17,730 nt of DNA, taken from an uncultured Chloroflexota bacterium. Its GTDB lineage: Bacteria > Chloroflexota > Dehalococcoidia > SM23-28-2 > RBG-16-64-32. Positions within the stretch are counted from its first letter, which is position 1. Each line of letters opens with the position of its first letter. Below, in pieces: positions 1-17,512 of the stretch. The position numbers were made by a program, and so were the translations under genes. Below the pieces are notes generated by a model, which searched no databases, was not told the origin of the DNA, and saw only the letters and a list, made by a program, of their open reading frames with translations. The DNA is taken from NCBI GenBank assembly GCA_913056415.1, contig CAJXNA010000011.1:1-17730 (forward strand), in the 5' to 3' direction.

Positions 1-2425
<2,425 letters not shown>

Positions 2426-2487
2426 GCCGCTATCTACACACCTTCCAACTCTACCTGTACGACGTGCCCGTGAAGGGCATCGTTTCA

Positions 2488-2496
2488 ATCATAGCA
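2488..2496 (-). promoter_or_regulatory. Candidate extended -10 promoter for secA
   Basis: On the minus strand the sequence TGCTATGAT (TGn followed by TATGAT) lies about 63 nt upstream of the secA ATG, within the prs-secA gap. There is no convincing -35 at 16-18 bp, which an extended -10 can tolerate. Just downstream on the same strand the sequence TGCCCTTCACGGGCA can form a 5-bp hairpin in the secA leader. secA could equally be read through from prs. Confidence 0.35.
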
Positions 2497-2534
2497 GCTT
2501 TGGCGAGGGGTAGGGGGCAGTCTGTGGCCGCCTA

Positions 2535-3530
2535 CTATTCGTCGAACAGGGCGCCCACGGACTGGCCGGTGTGGATGCGCTGGATCGCCTCTCCCAGCAG
2601 GGGGGCCACGGAGAGAACCTTGAACTTCGGCAACCGCTTCTCCGGCGATAGGGGGATCGTGTCCGTAAACACCAGCTCTTTGATGGGCGACTCTTCGAGC
2701 CGCTCCACGGCCGGTCCGGAGAGGATAGGGTGCGTGGCGGCGGCGTAGACCTCTTTCGCGCCGTTGCGCAGCACCATCTCCGCCGTGGCGACCAAAGTGG
2801 CGGCAGTGTCTACCTCATCGTCGACTATCAGGGCGTTCCTGCCCTTCACCTCTCCGATGATGCTCACCGCCTCCACCTTCTCCTGGTTGCCGATTCGCTT
2901 CTTCTCGACGATAGCGATAGGCGCGCCGAGCCGATCAGCCATGTGACCTGCCCTCTTAGCGTCTCCCACGTCGGTGGCCACCACGGTGAGATCTCTGAGT
3001 TTCTTGTCGCGGAAGTATCTGGCCAGCAAGGAGAGCGCGGTCAACTCGTCCACCGGGATGTTGAAGAAGCCCTGCACCTGGCCGGCGTGGAGATCGACGG
3101 TCAGCAGACGGTCCGCCCCCGCCGTTTCGATAAAGTTAGCGATCAGACGGGCGGTGATCGGCACCCGTGGCTGGTCCTTCTTATCGCTGCGGCCGTAGCC
3201 GTAGTAAGGGACCACCGCCGTGATGCGGCCCGCCGAGGCCCGCTTGGCGGCGTCTATCATGATGAACAGCTCCATCAGCCGCGTATTCACGGGAAAGGCG
3301 ATGGGCTGGACCAGAAAGACGTCGCGGGCGCGGATGTTCTCCAGAAAACGGACGAAGATGTTCTCGTTGCTGAACTCGAACACCTCGCACTGGCCTAGCG
3401 GTTTCTCGAGATACTCGCAGATATCGCAGGCAAGCGCCTCATGGGCGTTGCCCGTGAACACCTTCAGCTCTTGATAAAGAGGTGCCTCTATCACCGATGC
3501 GAGTGTAAGCGCTTCCGCAGCCCATGACAA
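2535..3530 (-). CDS. prs: Ribose-phosphate pyrophosphokinase (PRPP synthetase)
   Basis: This enzyme makes 5-phosphoribosyl 1-pyrophosphate from ribose 5-phosphate and ATP, the precursor of purines, pyrimidines, histidine, tryptophan and NAD. The 331-residue protein is close to the usual 310-320. It shows the ATP-binding FEFSNENIFVR segment (51-61), the loop PYYGYGRSDKKDQPRVPITA (109-128), the signature TVDLHAGQVQGFF (144-156) with catalytic H148, and the PRPP loop IVDDEVDTAATL (235-246). The loop reads TAAT where TAGT is typical. The start is uncertain. The longest frame begins with TTG at 3530, three nt after GGGGAAG; a GTG at 3494 would give an N-terminus nearer family length but has no ribosome binding site. 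The family usually begins just before the LKVFTGNAH segment (22-30). prs lies upstream of secA and diverges from the EamA transporter gene. Confidence 0.95.
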   Translation of the reverse strand: MSWAAEALTLASVIEAPLYQELKVFTGNAHEALACDICEYLEKPLGQCEVFEFSNENIFVRFLENIRARDVFLVQPIAFPVNTRLMELFIMIDAAKRASAGRITAVVPYYGYGRSDKKDQPRVPITARLIANFIETAGADRLLTVDLHAGQVQGFFNIPVDELTALSLLARYFRDKKLRDLTVVATDVGDAKRAGHMADRLGAPIAIVEKKRIGNQEKVEAVSIIGEVKGRNALIVDDEVDTAATLVATAEMVLRNGAKEVYAAATHPILSGPAVERLEESPIKELVFTDTIPLSPEKRLPKFKVLSVAPLLGEAIQRIHTGQSVGALFDE

Positions 3531-3557
3531 CCGCTTCCCCAGCCGCGATTGACCCTT

Positions 3558-3613
3558 AGGATGCGCTCAGATACCATAAGCGTACACATTCCTGTTCTCG
3601 CCGGTCGCATCCT
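3558..3613. repeat. 8-bp inverted repeat in the prs/EamA divergent region
   Basis: AGGATGCG (3558-3565) and its exact reverse complement CGCATCCT (3606-3613) flank 40 bp between the divergent prs and transporter genes. This could be a regulator site or DNA loop element, or chance. No good -35/-10 pair was found for either gene in the gap. Confidence 0.35.
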
Positions 3614-3636
3614 GGAGCCCTCTAGCCCTATCTGAC

Positions 3637-4557
3637 GTGACACCTAAGGCATTACTCGCCCTGCTGGCGCTGGGCGCCATCTGGGGCGCCTCGTTCCTGT
3701 TCATCAAGGTGATCGTGGATGAGACGTCGCCCCTGGAGGTGGCGGAGGGACGCATGTTCTTCGGCGCTCTGGCCGTTGGCGTGGTGATCGTGATACGGAA
3801 GATGCCCCTTCGCCGTCCACCCGCCCTCTGGTTCAAGGTAGCGGTCTGGGCGCTAGTTGGCATAGTGGTCCCGTTCATCCTCATCGCCTGGGCGGAGGAG
3901 CATATCGCCAGCGGCACCGCATCCGTCCTGAACTCCAGCATGCCACTGTTCACGATGCTGTTCGCCGCCATTTTCCTCATCGAAGAGCAGCTCACGCCGG
4001 CCCGCGTAGCCGGCCTGGGCGTCGGCTTCGTGGGGATCATCGTCCTCACCGGCGGCGACGTCTACGACCTCCGCGACTCCACCGTCCTGGGCCAGCTGGC
4101 GGTGGTGGTCGCAGCCGCCTGCTACGGCGCCGGCGCCGTCTACGCCCGCAGCCTGCTCAAGGAGGAGGACCCGGTAGGCCTGACTGGCGGCCAGCTTGTG
4201 CTGGGAACCTTGCTGGTGCTGCCGATCATGCTGGTAGTGCGGGGCACGCCGGACTACTCGCTGAGCGTGGAGGCCTGGCTCTCCCTCCTGGCCCTTGGCG
4301 TATTGGGGACCGGGATAGCCATCATCATCTATATGTGGCTGGTGGACAACGTGGGCAGCGTCCGCAGCTCTCTGGTAACCTACATCATCCCCATCGTAGG
4401 GTTGTTTCTGGGCTGGGCCGTACTGGACGAATCGATAGGCATAAACACAGTCCTGGGCTGCGCCCTCATCATCGCCGGCGTCGCCGCCGTCATGCGCGGT
4501 CAGGCGCCATCCAGCCAGCGTTTACCGGTGACCGTCGATGCCACCGCTGCGGATTGA
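3637..4557 (+). CDS. DMT-superfamily transporter, EamA type (10 predicted TM helices)
   Basis: A 306-residue integral membrane protein with two tandem EamA repeats, roughly residues 5-135 and 145-290. It begins with the family-typical helix LLALLALGAIWGASFLFIKV. The first repeat ends near VGIIVLTGGDV and the second near VLGCALIIAGVAAVM. Members of this drug/metabolite transporter superfamily are mostly exporters of amino acids, nucleosides or other small metabolites, but the substrate cannot be read from sequence. The start is GTG at 3637, with only a weak GGAG about 20 nt upstream and no alternative start upstream in frame. The C-terminal tail is short and cytoplasmic. It diverges from prs and is followed, after 177 nt carrying its own promoter, by rpoB, so it need not be cotranscribed with either. 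Confidence 0.88.
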   Translation: MTPKALLALLALGAIWGASFLFIKVIVDETSPLEVAEGRMFFGALAVGVVIVIRKMPLRRPPALWFKVAVWALVGIVVPFILIAWAEEHIASGTASVLNSSMPLFTMLFAAIFLIEEQLTPARVAGLGVGFVGIIVLTGGDVYDLRDSTVLGQLAVVVAAACYGAGAVYARSLLKEEDPVGLTGGQLVLGTLLVLPIMLVVRGTPDYSLSVEAWLSLLALGVLGTGIAIIIYMWLVDNVGSVRSSLVTYIIPIVGLFLGWAVLDESIGINTVLGCALIIAGVAAVMRGQAPSSQRLPVTVDATAAD

Positions 4558-4581
4558 GCCAAATCGAGTGGATATTTCACG

Positions 4582-4610
4582 TTGACATCCCTCCAGGTCG
4601 GTGCTACACT
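4582..4610 (+). promoter_or_regulatory. Sigma-70 type promoter of rpoBC
   Basis: A perfect -35 TTGACA (4582-4587), a 17-bp spacer ending in TGC (extended -10), and a -10 TACACT (4605-4610). Transcription would start near 4617, leaving a leader of about 118 nt before rpoB. This is the best promoter-like sequence in the window and suits an essential, highly expressed operon. The leader contains one small palindrome, CGATAGGTATCG, but no clear attenuator. Confidence 0.82.
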
Positions 4611-4734
4611 AGCTATTCGATGGCCGGTTTGTGTCCCCCATCATTTGTATCCCCATCTGATCTACGTCGATAGGTATCGTCTGTCTTCTCGTCGCAAGAG
4701 GCTTACCTAATTTCCTTTTGAGGAGTGCTTTCGC

Positions 4735-13090
<8,356 letters not shown>

Positions 13091-13200
13091 ACCAACCGTC
13101 ACGGACCGACTGGCTAGCCTCCCCTCGGGATGTATCTCTAGACCCCGCTGACGAAGATGAAGTGACATCAAGGGCCATCTCCAACCCGGCAGCCAAGCCT

Positions 13201-14442
13201 ATGACCAACCCACTGGACACCGCCATCGCCCAGTTTGAGGCGGCGGCGCAAAGGCTCAACCTTGACCCCGGCATCCGCCAGGTGCTCGCCACCTGCAAGC
13301 GGGAACTGGCCACCAACTTCCCCGTCCAGATGGACGACGGCTCCATAAAAGTATTCACCGGCTACCGCGTTCAGCACAACCTGGCCCGGGGCCCGGCCAA
13401 GGGCGGCATCCGCTATCACCCCAGCGTCTCCCTGGACGAGATGCGTGCCCTGGCAATGTGGATGACTTGGAAGAGTGCCGTCGTCAACCTGCCCTATGGG
13501 GGAGCCAAGGGAGGCGTCATCGTCGATCCCAAGTCGCTGTCCCAGACGGAGCTCGAAAATCTCACCCGTCGCTACGCCACGGAGATCAGCATCATCATCG
13601 GCGACAACCAGGACATCCCCGCCCCTGATATGGGCACAGACGAGCGCGTCATGGCCTGGATCATGGACACCATTAGCATGCACCGGGGCTACACGGTGGC
13701 AGGGTCAGTCACGGGCAAGCCGGTCAGCGTGGGCGGTACCCTGGGCCGCAAGGAGGCCACCGGACGCGGGATCCTCTACCTGATCCAAGAGCTGGCCGGC
13801 GACCACGGCATCTCCCTGGACGGGGCCACCGTCGCGATACAGGGATTTGGCAACGTTGGGGGAGTGACCGCCACTCTCCTCGCCGGCGAAGGCGCGCGAA
13901 TCGTCGGCCTGTCAGACACCAGCGGCTGCCTCTACAACGGGAAGGGCCTTGACGTTCAGACGCTGTGGCGGCGCAAGAGCGAAGGCGCCAGCCTCAGTGA
14001 CCTGGGCGGAGGCGACTGCCTGGACGGTGCTGAGCTGCTGTCTCTACAGGTAGACTTCCTTGTGCCCGCCGCCCTCGAAGGACAGATCACGGCTCAGACC
14101 GCCCGGCACATGCGGGCCAAGTTCGTCATAGAAGGGGCCAACGGGCCCACAACACCGGAAGGCGACGCCGTCCTCGCCGAAAAAGGGATCGTGGTGCTGC
14201 CGGACATACTCGCCAACGCAGGCGGCGTCATCGTATCCTATTTCGAGTGGGTCCAGGACCTGCAGTTCTTCTTCTGGGAGGAGGATCAGGTCCGCGAACG
14301 GCTGCAGCGGGTCATCACCCGCGCCTACCGGGAGGTCTGTGCCCGTGCCCAGAAAGAGAACGTCTCTCTCCGCGAAGCCGCCCTGCTCCTCGCTGTCTCC
14401 CGTGTGGAAGAGGCAACGCGTGTGCGGGGGATCTACCCCTAA
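13201..14442 (+). CDS. Glutamate dehydrogenase (Glu/Leu/Phe/Val dehydrogenase family)
   Basis: Interconverts glutamate and 2-oxoglutarate plus ammonia with NAD(P), linking nitrogen and carbon metabolism. The 413-residue length is typical of the hexameric class. Substrate-site residues are visible: GPAKGGIRYHP (64-74), MTWK (88-91, K91), PYGGAKGG (98-105) with catalytic K103, and APDMGT (141-146) with catalytic D143. The Rossmann dinucleotide loop is GFGNVGG (215-221). The C-terminal part contains VEGANGPTTPEGD-like sequence and LANAGGVIVSYFEW. The ATG at 13201 gives the family-typical N-terminus MTNPLDTAIAQFEAAAQRL. A GTG at 13162 in the same frame would add 13 residues with only a weak GAAG upstream, and neither start has a strong ribosome binding site. 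The gene begins about 110 nt after rpoC without an obvious terminator between them. Coenzyme preference cannot be decided from sequence. Confidence 0.95.
   Translation: MTNPLDTAIAQFEAAAQRLNLDPGIRQVLATCKRELATNFPVQMDDGSIKVFTGYRVQHNLARGPAKGGIRYHPSVSLDEMRALAMWMTWKSAVVNLPYGGAKGGVIVDPKSLSQTELENLTRRYATEISIIIGDNQDIPAPDMGTDERVMAWIMDTISMHRGYTVAGSVTGKPVSVGGTLGRKEATGRGILYLIQELAGDHGISLDGATVAIQGFGNVGGVTATLLAGEGARIVGLSDTSGCLYNGKGLDVQTLWRRKSEGASLSDLGGGDCLDGAELLSLQVDFLVPAALEGQITAQTARHMRAKFVIEGANGPTTPEGDAVLAEKGIVVLPDILANAGGVIVSYFEWVQDLQFFFWEEDQVRERLQRVITRAYREVCARAQKENVSLREAALLLAVSRVEEATRVRGIYP
14408..14413 (+). promoter_or_regulatory. Ribosome binding site deciding the lipoprotein hydrolase start
   Basis: AAGAGG with a 6-nt spacer precedes the GTG at 14420, inside the end of the glutamate dehydrogenase gene. 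It gives a protein that begins with a normal-length lipoprotein signal. Longer in-frame starts upstream would bury that signal. Confidence 0.65.
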
Positions 14443-15223
14443 GACGCGCCGAACCCCGCTCCTCGCCGCCTGCGTCCTGCTAGCCGCGTTGGCCCTGGCC
14501 GCCTGCGGTGGAGGCGGGCGAGAGCCTTCCCCAACACCATCTGGCACAGGCGCTGCGGAGCGCGTCACATACCAGGCGGCGGACGGCCTTCGCATCATAG
14601 CCGACTTCTACGCTCCCCAGGGCGGAGGCCCCGCTCCCGCCGTCCTTCTCCTGCACCAGTTCAACGGCAGCCGCGCCCAGTGGGCAGACCTCATTCCGGA
14701 CCTCCTTGCGGAAGGCTACGCCGTGCTAGCTCCCGACCTGCGAAGCTTCGGGGAGAGCACCACCATCGTCCGGGACGGAGAGGATGAGGACTACCGGCTT
14801 CAGAACCTGGACGACATGCTCTTCGACGTGGCCGCAGCCATCATCTACCTCAGCACTCGGACTGAAGTCGAAGCGAACGCTATCGGCGTGGTGGGCGCCA
14901 GCGTGGGCGGCAACCTCGCCTACGTCGCCTCAGGCGCCTTCCCCGAAGTCAGAGCTACCGTCTCCATGTCCCCCAACGCAAACCCTCAGGGAGGCGTCCT
15001 CCTGGGCAGCGACATCTCCGGCTTCAGCCCACGCGCCGTGCTCTTCATGTCCGATGAGACTGAAGCCGCCGACGCCGAGACGCTGGCGGCAACCGTGGCC
15101 GAGCCGGTGGACGTCATCGTCTACGAAGGAGAAGCCGCCCATGGGGTACAGCTCCTTGCCAACCCGCGGGCGAAGCCGGACATCCGCGATTGGCTGGCCG
15201 CGAACCTACCCCTCGGAGAATAG
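14420..15223 (+). CDS. Secreted alpha/beta hydrolase lipoprotein (dienelactone hydrolase-like)
   Basis: The 267-residue protein starts at GTG 14420 and overlaps the end of the glutamate dehydrogenase gene by 23 nt, suggesting coupled translation. The N-terminus has basic residues (K8, R10, R11), a hydrophobic stretch and the lipobox LAAC with the modifiable cysteine C29, followed by a Gly/Pro/Ser linker. It should therefore be anchored on the outer face of the cytoplasmic membrane. The hydrolase fold shows an oxyanion-loop motif HQFNG (79-83), the nucleophile elbow GASVGG with S161, a likely acid D212 in FMSDE, and H241 in EAAHG. This is a complete Ser-Asp-His triad. The substrate is unknown; esters or lactones are the family norm. 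The link with the neighbouring dehydrogenase is positional only. Confidence 0.85.
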   Translation: MCGGSTPKTRRTPLLAACVLLAALALAACGGGGREPSPTPSGTGAAERVTYQAADGLRIIADFYAPQGGGPAPAVLLLHQFNGSRAQWADLIPDLLAEGYAVLAPDLRSFGESTTIVRDGEDEDYRLQNLDDMLFDVAAAIIYLSTRTEVEANAIGVVGASVGGNLAYVASGAFPEVRATVSMSPNANPQGGVLLGSDISGFSPRAVLFMSDETEAADAETLAATVAEPVDVIVYEGEAAHGVQLLANPRAKPDIRDWLAANLPLGE

Positions 15224-15395
15224 CCCCATGCGACCGCCCCGCTATCGCCACCGAAACAGCCACAGGAAGATGACGAAGCCGCCGACGATCCAGCCCGCAG
15301 GTGCCGCCCAGCCCAGCCAGATGTCGCCCCGGTCACCGCTCTAGTTGCCCACCTCGCGGAGGTCATGCCCTCGTAACCTTTCCCCACAGTGCGCG
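15224..15395. other. Gene-free stretch with a possible degraded small membrane ORF
   Basis: No credible gene on either strand. On the minus strand 15242-15340 reads, without a start codon, as 32 residues ending in a hydrophobic helix (GWIVGGFVIFLWLF) and the basic end RWR. It is preceded in frame by a TAG at 15341-15343. This may be the tail of a decayed small membrane protein or a chance hydrophobic frame. No terminator was found after the hydrolase gene. Confidence 0.35.
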
Positions 15396-15424
15396 TTGAC
15401 ATATGCGAGGCTGCTCTGATAGCT
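15396..15424 (+). promoter_or_regulatory. Candidate promoter of the c-di-AMP riboswitch transcript
   Basis: A perfect -35 TTGACA (15396-15401) is followed at 16-18 bp by only weak -10 candidates (GATAGC or TAGCTT). A start around 15430 would place the riboswitch at the very beginning of the transcript, which is the normal arrangement. The position supports it more than the -10 does. Confidence 0.4.
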
Positions 15425-15449
15425 TCGACACAACCACATACAAATTTCG

Positions 15450-15577
15450 ACGCCTAATCCCCCGATAGATCGGGGGAGCGGGGGAACCACCCGCAGATGC
15501 GGGCTCCGGGGTGAATCTCGCCACAGGCGAGTAGGCCAACTCCTTCGGCCGAACCCGTCAGCTAACCTCGCAGGCGT
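15450..15577 (+). promoter_or_regulatory. Cyclic di-AMP riboswitch (ydaO-yuaA type) aptamer
   Basis: All conserved blocks of the ydaO aptamer appear in order. P1 is formed by ACGCCT (15450-15455) with AGGCGT (15572-15577), and TAAT follows the 5' strand. A perfect hairpin CCCCCGAT/ATCGGGGG (15459-15476) leads into GAGCGGGGGAACCA (15476-15489). A hairpin CCCGCA/TGCGGG (15490-15503) is followed by CGGGGTGAATC (15507-15517), then a hairpin CTCGCC/GGCGAG (15517-15531) and GGCC/GGCC (15534-15550). The hallmark AACCCGTCAGCTAACCTCG is at 15552-15570. Known members bind two c-di-AMP molecules and usually switch expression off. It precedes the VTT membrane protein gene. Confidence 0.95.
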
Positions 15578-15606
15578 AGGAGGAGAGGCTAGGTTCAAAC
15601 CACTTT

Positions 15607-15647
15607 GAGGGGCGAGAGGCTAGGTCTCCCGCCCCTCTCGTCGTTTT
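15607..15647 (+). terminator. Terminator-like hairpin, riboswitch expression platform
   Basis: A 31-nt hairpin spans 15607-15637. Its 13-position stem has eight perfect pairs, one A/C mismatch and four more pairs including a G-T, around a 5-nt loop (CTAGG). A TTTT run follows at 15644-15647, a little distant and short for an intrinsic terminator. It lies between the aptamer and the coding start. The 5' arm contains the second copy of GAGAGGCTAGGT (15614-15625); the first copy (15583-15594) could compete for part of the 3' arm. Confidence 0.75.
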
Positions 15648-15664
15648 CATACCCATGGCTACGC

Positions 15665-15671
15665 GGGAAGG
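15665..15671 (+). promoter_or_regulatory. Ribosome binding site deciding the VTT protein start
   Basis: GGGAAGG lies 10 nt before the ATG at 15682. An earlier in-frame ATG at 15655 has no such site, because its upstream is the terminator tail. The later start is preferred. Confidence 0.65.
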
Positions 15672-15681
15672 CGTCCGCATC

Positions 15682-16290
15682 ATGACTCGACGCGAAGACG
15701 AGTCTGCCCCACCGGCGAGGCTCGGTTTCGCCTGGCGGCTGGAGTATACTCTCCTGATCGGCGTCGCCCTGCTGATGACCGCCTTCGCCATCGCCTTCTT
15801 CTATTTCGGCGCTGACACAAGCAACCTCAAGTCCTGGGGCTACGCCGGCATCTTCCTCATCAACTTGGTGGGCGCCGCCTCCATCCTCTTGCCCTCACCG
15901 GCCGTGGCCAGCGTCGTTGGCGGGGGCGCTCTGCTCGACGATCTCCTCGGGGTGCCCGCCTTTATCTGGGTGGGCCTCGTCGCCGGCACGGGTGAGGCGC
16001 TTGGCGAGTTCACCGGCTACGCCGCTGGCTACGGCGGTCGCATCATCTTTGAGAACCGGCCCGAGTATGGGCGTGTCCAAAGATGGATGGAGCGCCGCGG
16101 CACACTAACCATGTTTCTGCTCTCCATCTTTCCCAACCCGCTGTTCGATCTGGCGGGCGTCGCAGCGGGAGCTGTCAGGATGCCGATCCGGCGCTTCTTC
16201 CCGGCCGTGCTGGCCGGAAAGGTCATCAAGGATACCTACCTGGCCGCTATCGGTGGCGTGGGCGCTTCCATCCTTACCCATCTCGTATAG
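15682..16290 (+). CDS. VTT/SNARE-associated (DedA-like) membrane protein under c-di-AMP riboswitch control
   Basis: A 202-residue polytopic membrane protein starting at ATG 15682. After a short charged N-terminus there is a strong helix LEYTLLIGVALLMTAFAIAF (about 19-38). Then come LINLVGAASILLPSPAVASV, and a re-entrant-like Gly-rich segment with GTGEALGEFTGYAAGYGGR. A helix with LLSIFPNPLFDLAGVAAGAV and a final helix near LAGKVIKDTYLAAIGGVGA complete it. The acidic/glycine pattern followed by F-P-(x)-P..D..G..AG is that of the VTT domain shared by DedA, TVP38 and VMP1/TMEM41B. Some DedA members move undecaprenyl phosphate across the bacterial membrane; whether this protein does is unknown. 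It is 104 nt downstream of the riboswitch aptamer and is the only gene between it and the next promoter. Confidence 0.85.
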   Translation: MTRREDESAPPARLGFAWRLEYTLLIGVALLMTAFAIAFFYFGADTSNLKSWGYAGIFLINLVGAASILLPSPAVASVVGGGALLDDLLGVPAFIWVGLVAGTGEALGEFTGYAAGYGGRIIFENRPEYGRVQRWMERRGTLTMFLLSIFPNPLFDLAGVAAGAVRMPIRRFFPAVLAGKVIKDTYLAAIGGVGASILTHLV

Positions 16291-16303
16291 CAAACTGCTA
16301 ACT

Positions 16304-16333
16304 TTGACAGCCAATTTTGACACGCAGTATACT
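16304..16333 (+). promoter_or_regulatory. Sigma-70 type promoter of the PIN-TRAM/ispD operon
   Basis: TTGACA (16304-16309), an 18-bp spacer and TATACT (16328-16333). Transcription would start near 16340, about 110 nt before the PIN-TRAM ATG. A second TTGACA (16317-16322) lies 13 bp after the first, giving a direct repeat TTTGACA inside the promoter. Confidence 0.75.
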
Positions 16334-16449
16334 CCAGCCAGGTTGAGCCACGCCGATGGCCAGCGCTGGTCCAAAGCTGTCTTAACTGAGGAGAGGACTC
16401 TCATCGAGGCGTGTCCCTCCGCCCAGGTGGGGTGGGGAGCAATTATCGG

Positions 16450-17505
16450 ATGACCGAAAACCTGACGGCCGTAGTCCGCGTCCTGGGCGCGATCTTCTTC
16501 GGTTTCCTCGGCTTGTACTCCGGCCTGGCTCTGGCCGAGGGTGATAGCGGACTGACGCGCGTCCTATTCTTGGTGGCAACGCCGGCGGGTTTCATTCTTT
16601 TCGGCACGTTGGCAACTCCCTTCATCATCATCGCCCCCCTTCAAAGGCTCCAAGAGTGGTCCAACACCATCCCCCCCCTGCAACTGGTTCTGGGCGCCAT
16701 CGGCCTGTTTGCCGGCTTCCTGCTGGGCGCCTTGGCCACCCCCTTCCTTATCACCTTGCCGGGCGTCGGCGCCTGGGTTGCGCCTTTCGTCGTGAGCTTC
16801 CTATTCGGGCTCATCGGCGTTGTCGTTATGATCGGCCGCGAAGAGGAGTTCGCCGACTTCCTTTCCCGCTACCTGCCGGGCGTAGCCAGATCCAACGATG
16901 GGCGCCCCCGTGAGATCATCGTCGACACGAGCGTCATCATCGACGGACGCATCGCCGATGTGGCGATGACCGGCTTCCTCCAGGGCACCCTTATCGTCCC
17001 CCGCTTCATCCTCGATGAGCTCCGCCACGTTGCCGACTCGCAGGAGGTTCTGCGACGCAACCGCGGCCGCCGCGGGCTGGACATGCTCAACCGGCTCCAG
17101 AAGGAGTCGCCTATCCCCGTGAGGGTCAGCGAAGAGGACTTCCCGGACGCCCGCGACGCGGACGCCAAGCTCATCCGGCTGGCCAGCAAACTCAAGGCGC
17201 CGATCCTCACCAACGACTTCAACCTGAACCGCATCGCCGAGCTGGAGGGCGTCAAGGTGCTGAACATCAACGACCTGGCCAACGCTGTTAAGGTCGTCAT
17301 CCTACCCGGCGAGGAGATGGCCGTGCGCATCATCCAGGAGGGGAAGGAGGTAGGCCAGGGCGTCGGCTTCCTAGACGACGGCACTATGGTGGTCGTCGAA
17401 GGCGGCCGCCGCTACCTCAACGAGCAGCTTGACGTCATCGTCACCCGCATCCTACAGACCGTAGCTGGGCGGATGATCTTCGCCCAGCCCAAGGGCGCCG
17501 CCTAG
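16450..17505 (+). CDS. Membrane-anchored PIN-TRAM domain protein (YacL-like)
   Basis: A 351-residue protein with three parts. The first is an N-terminal membrane region of about four helices (residues 10-130). The second is a PIN nuclease domain (about 155-270) with the acidic set D159 (IVDTSVIIDGR), E190 (LDELRH), D238 (DADAKLIRLA) and D256 (LTNDFNLN). The third is a C-terminal TRAM domain (about 285-345; PGEEMAVRIIQEGKEVGQGV), a small RNA-binding fold. The ATG at 16450 is preferred, with GGGGAG 10 nt upstream; a GTG at 16411 would add 13 residues. All PIN acidic residues are present, so metal-dependent RNase activity is possible, although the cellular role of YacL-type proteins is not established. 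It is followed by ispD at 7 nt, the same order as yacL-ispD in Bacillus subtilis. Confidence 0.93.
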   Translation: MTENLTAVVRVLGAIFFGFLGLYSGLALAEGDSGLTRVLFLVATPAGFILFGTLATPFIIIAPLQRLQEWSNTIPPLQLVLGAIGLFAGFLLGALATPFLITLPGVGAWVAPFVVSFLFGLIGVVVMIGREEEFADFLSRYLPGVARSNDGRPREIIVDTSVIIDGRIADVAMTGFLQGTLIVPRFILDELRHVADSQEVLRRNRGRRGLDMLNRLQKESPIPVRVSEEDFPDARDADAKLIRLASKLKAPILTNDFNLNRIAELEGVKVLNINDLANAVKVVILPGEEMAVRIIQEGKEVGQGVGFLDDGTMVVVEGGRRYLNEQLDVIVTRILQTVAGRMIFAQPKGAA

Positions 17506-17512
17506 GCCGATC

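Noticed and set aside
4611..4734. An attenuator or L10-like leader structure before rpoB.
   Set aside because: Only one 5-bp palindrome (CGATAGGTATCG) without a T run was seen; this is too weak to call.
13091..13200. An intrinsic terminator after rpoC.
   Set aside because: Only a short GGCTAGCC palindrome without a T tract is present, so no terminator is called.
15224..15395. A tRNA or other structured RNA gene in the gap after the hydrolase.
   Set aside because: No cloverleaf, T-loop GTTCRA or CCA-adjacent acceptor pairing was found on either strand.
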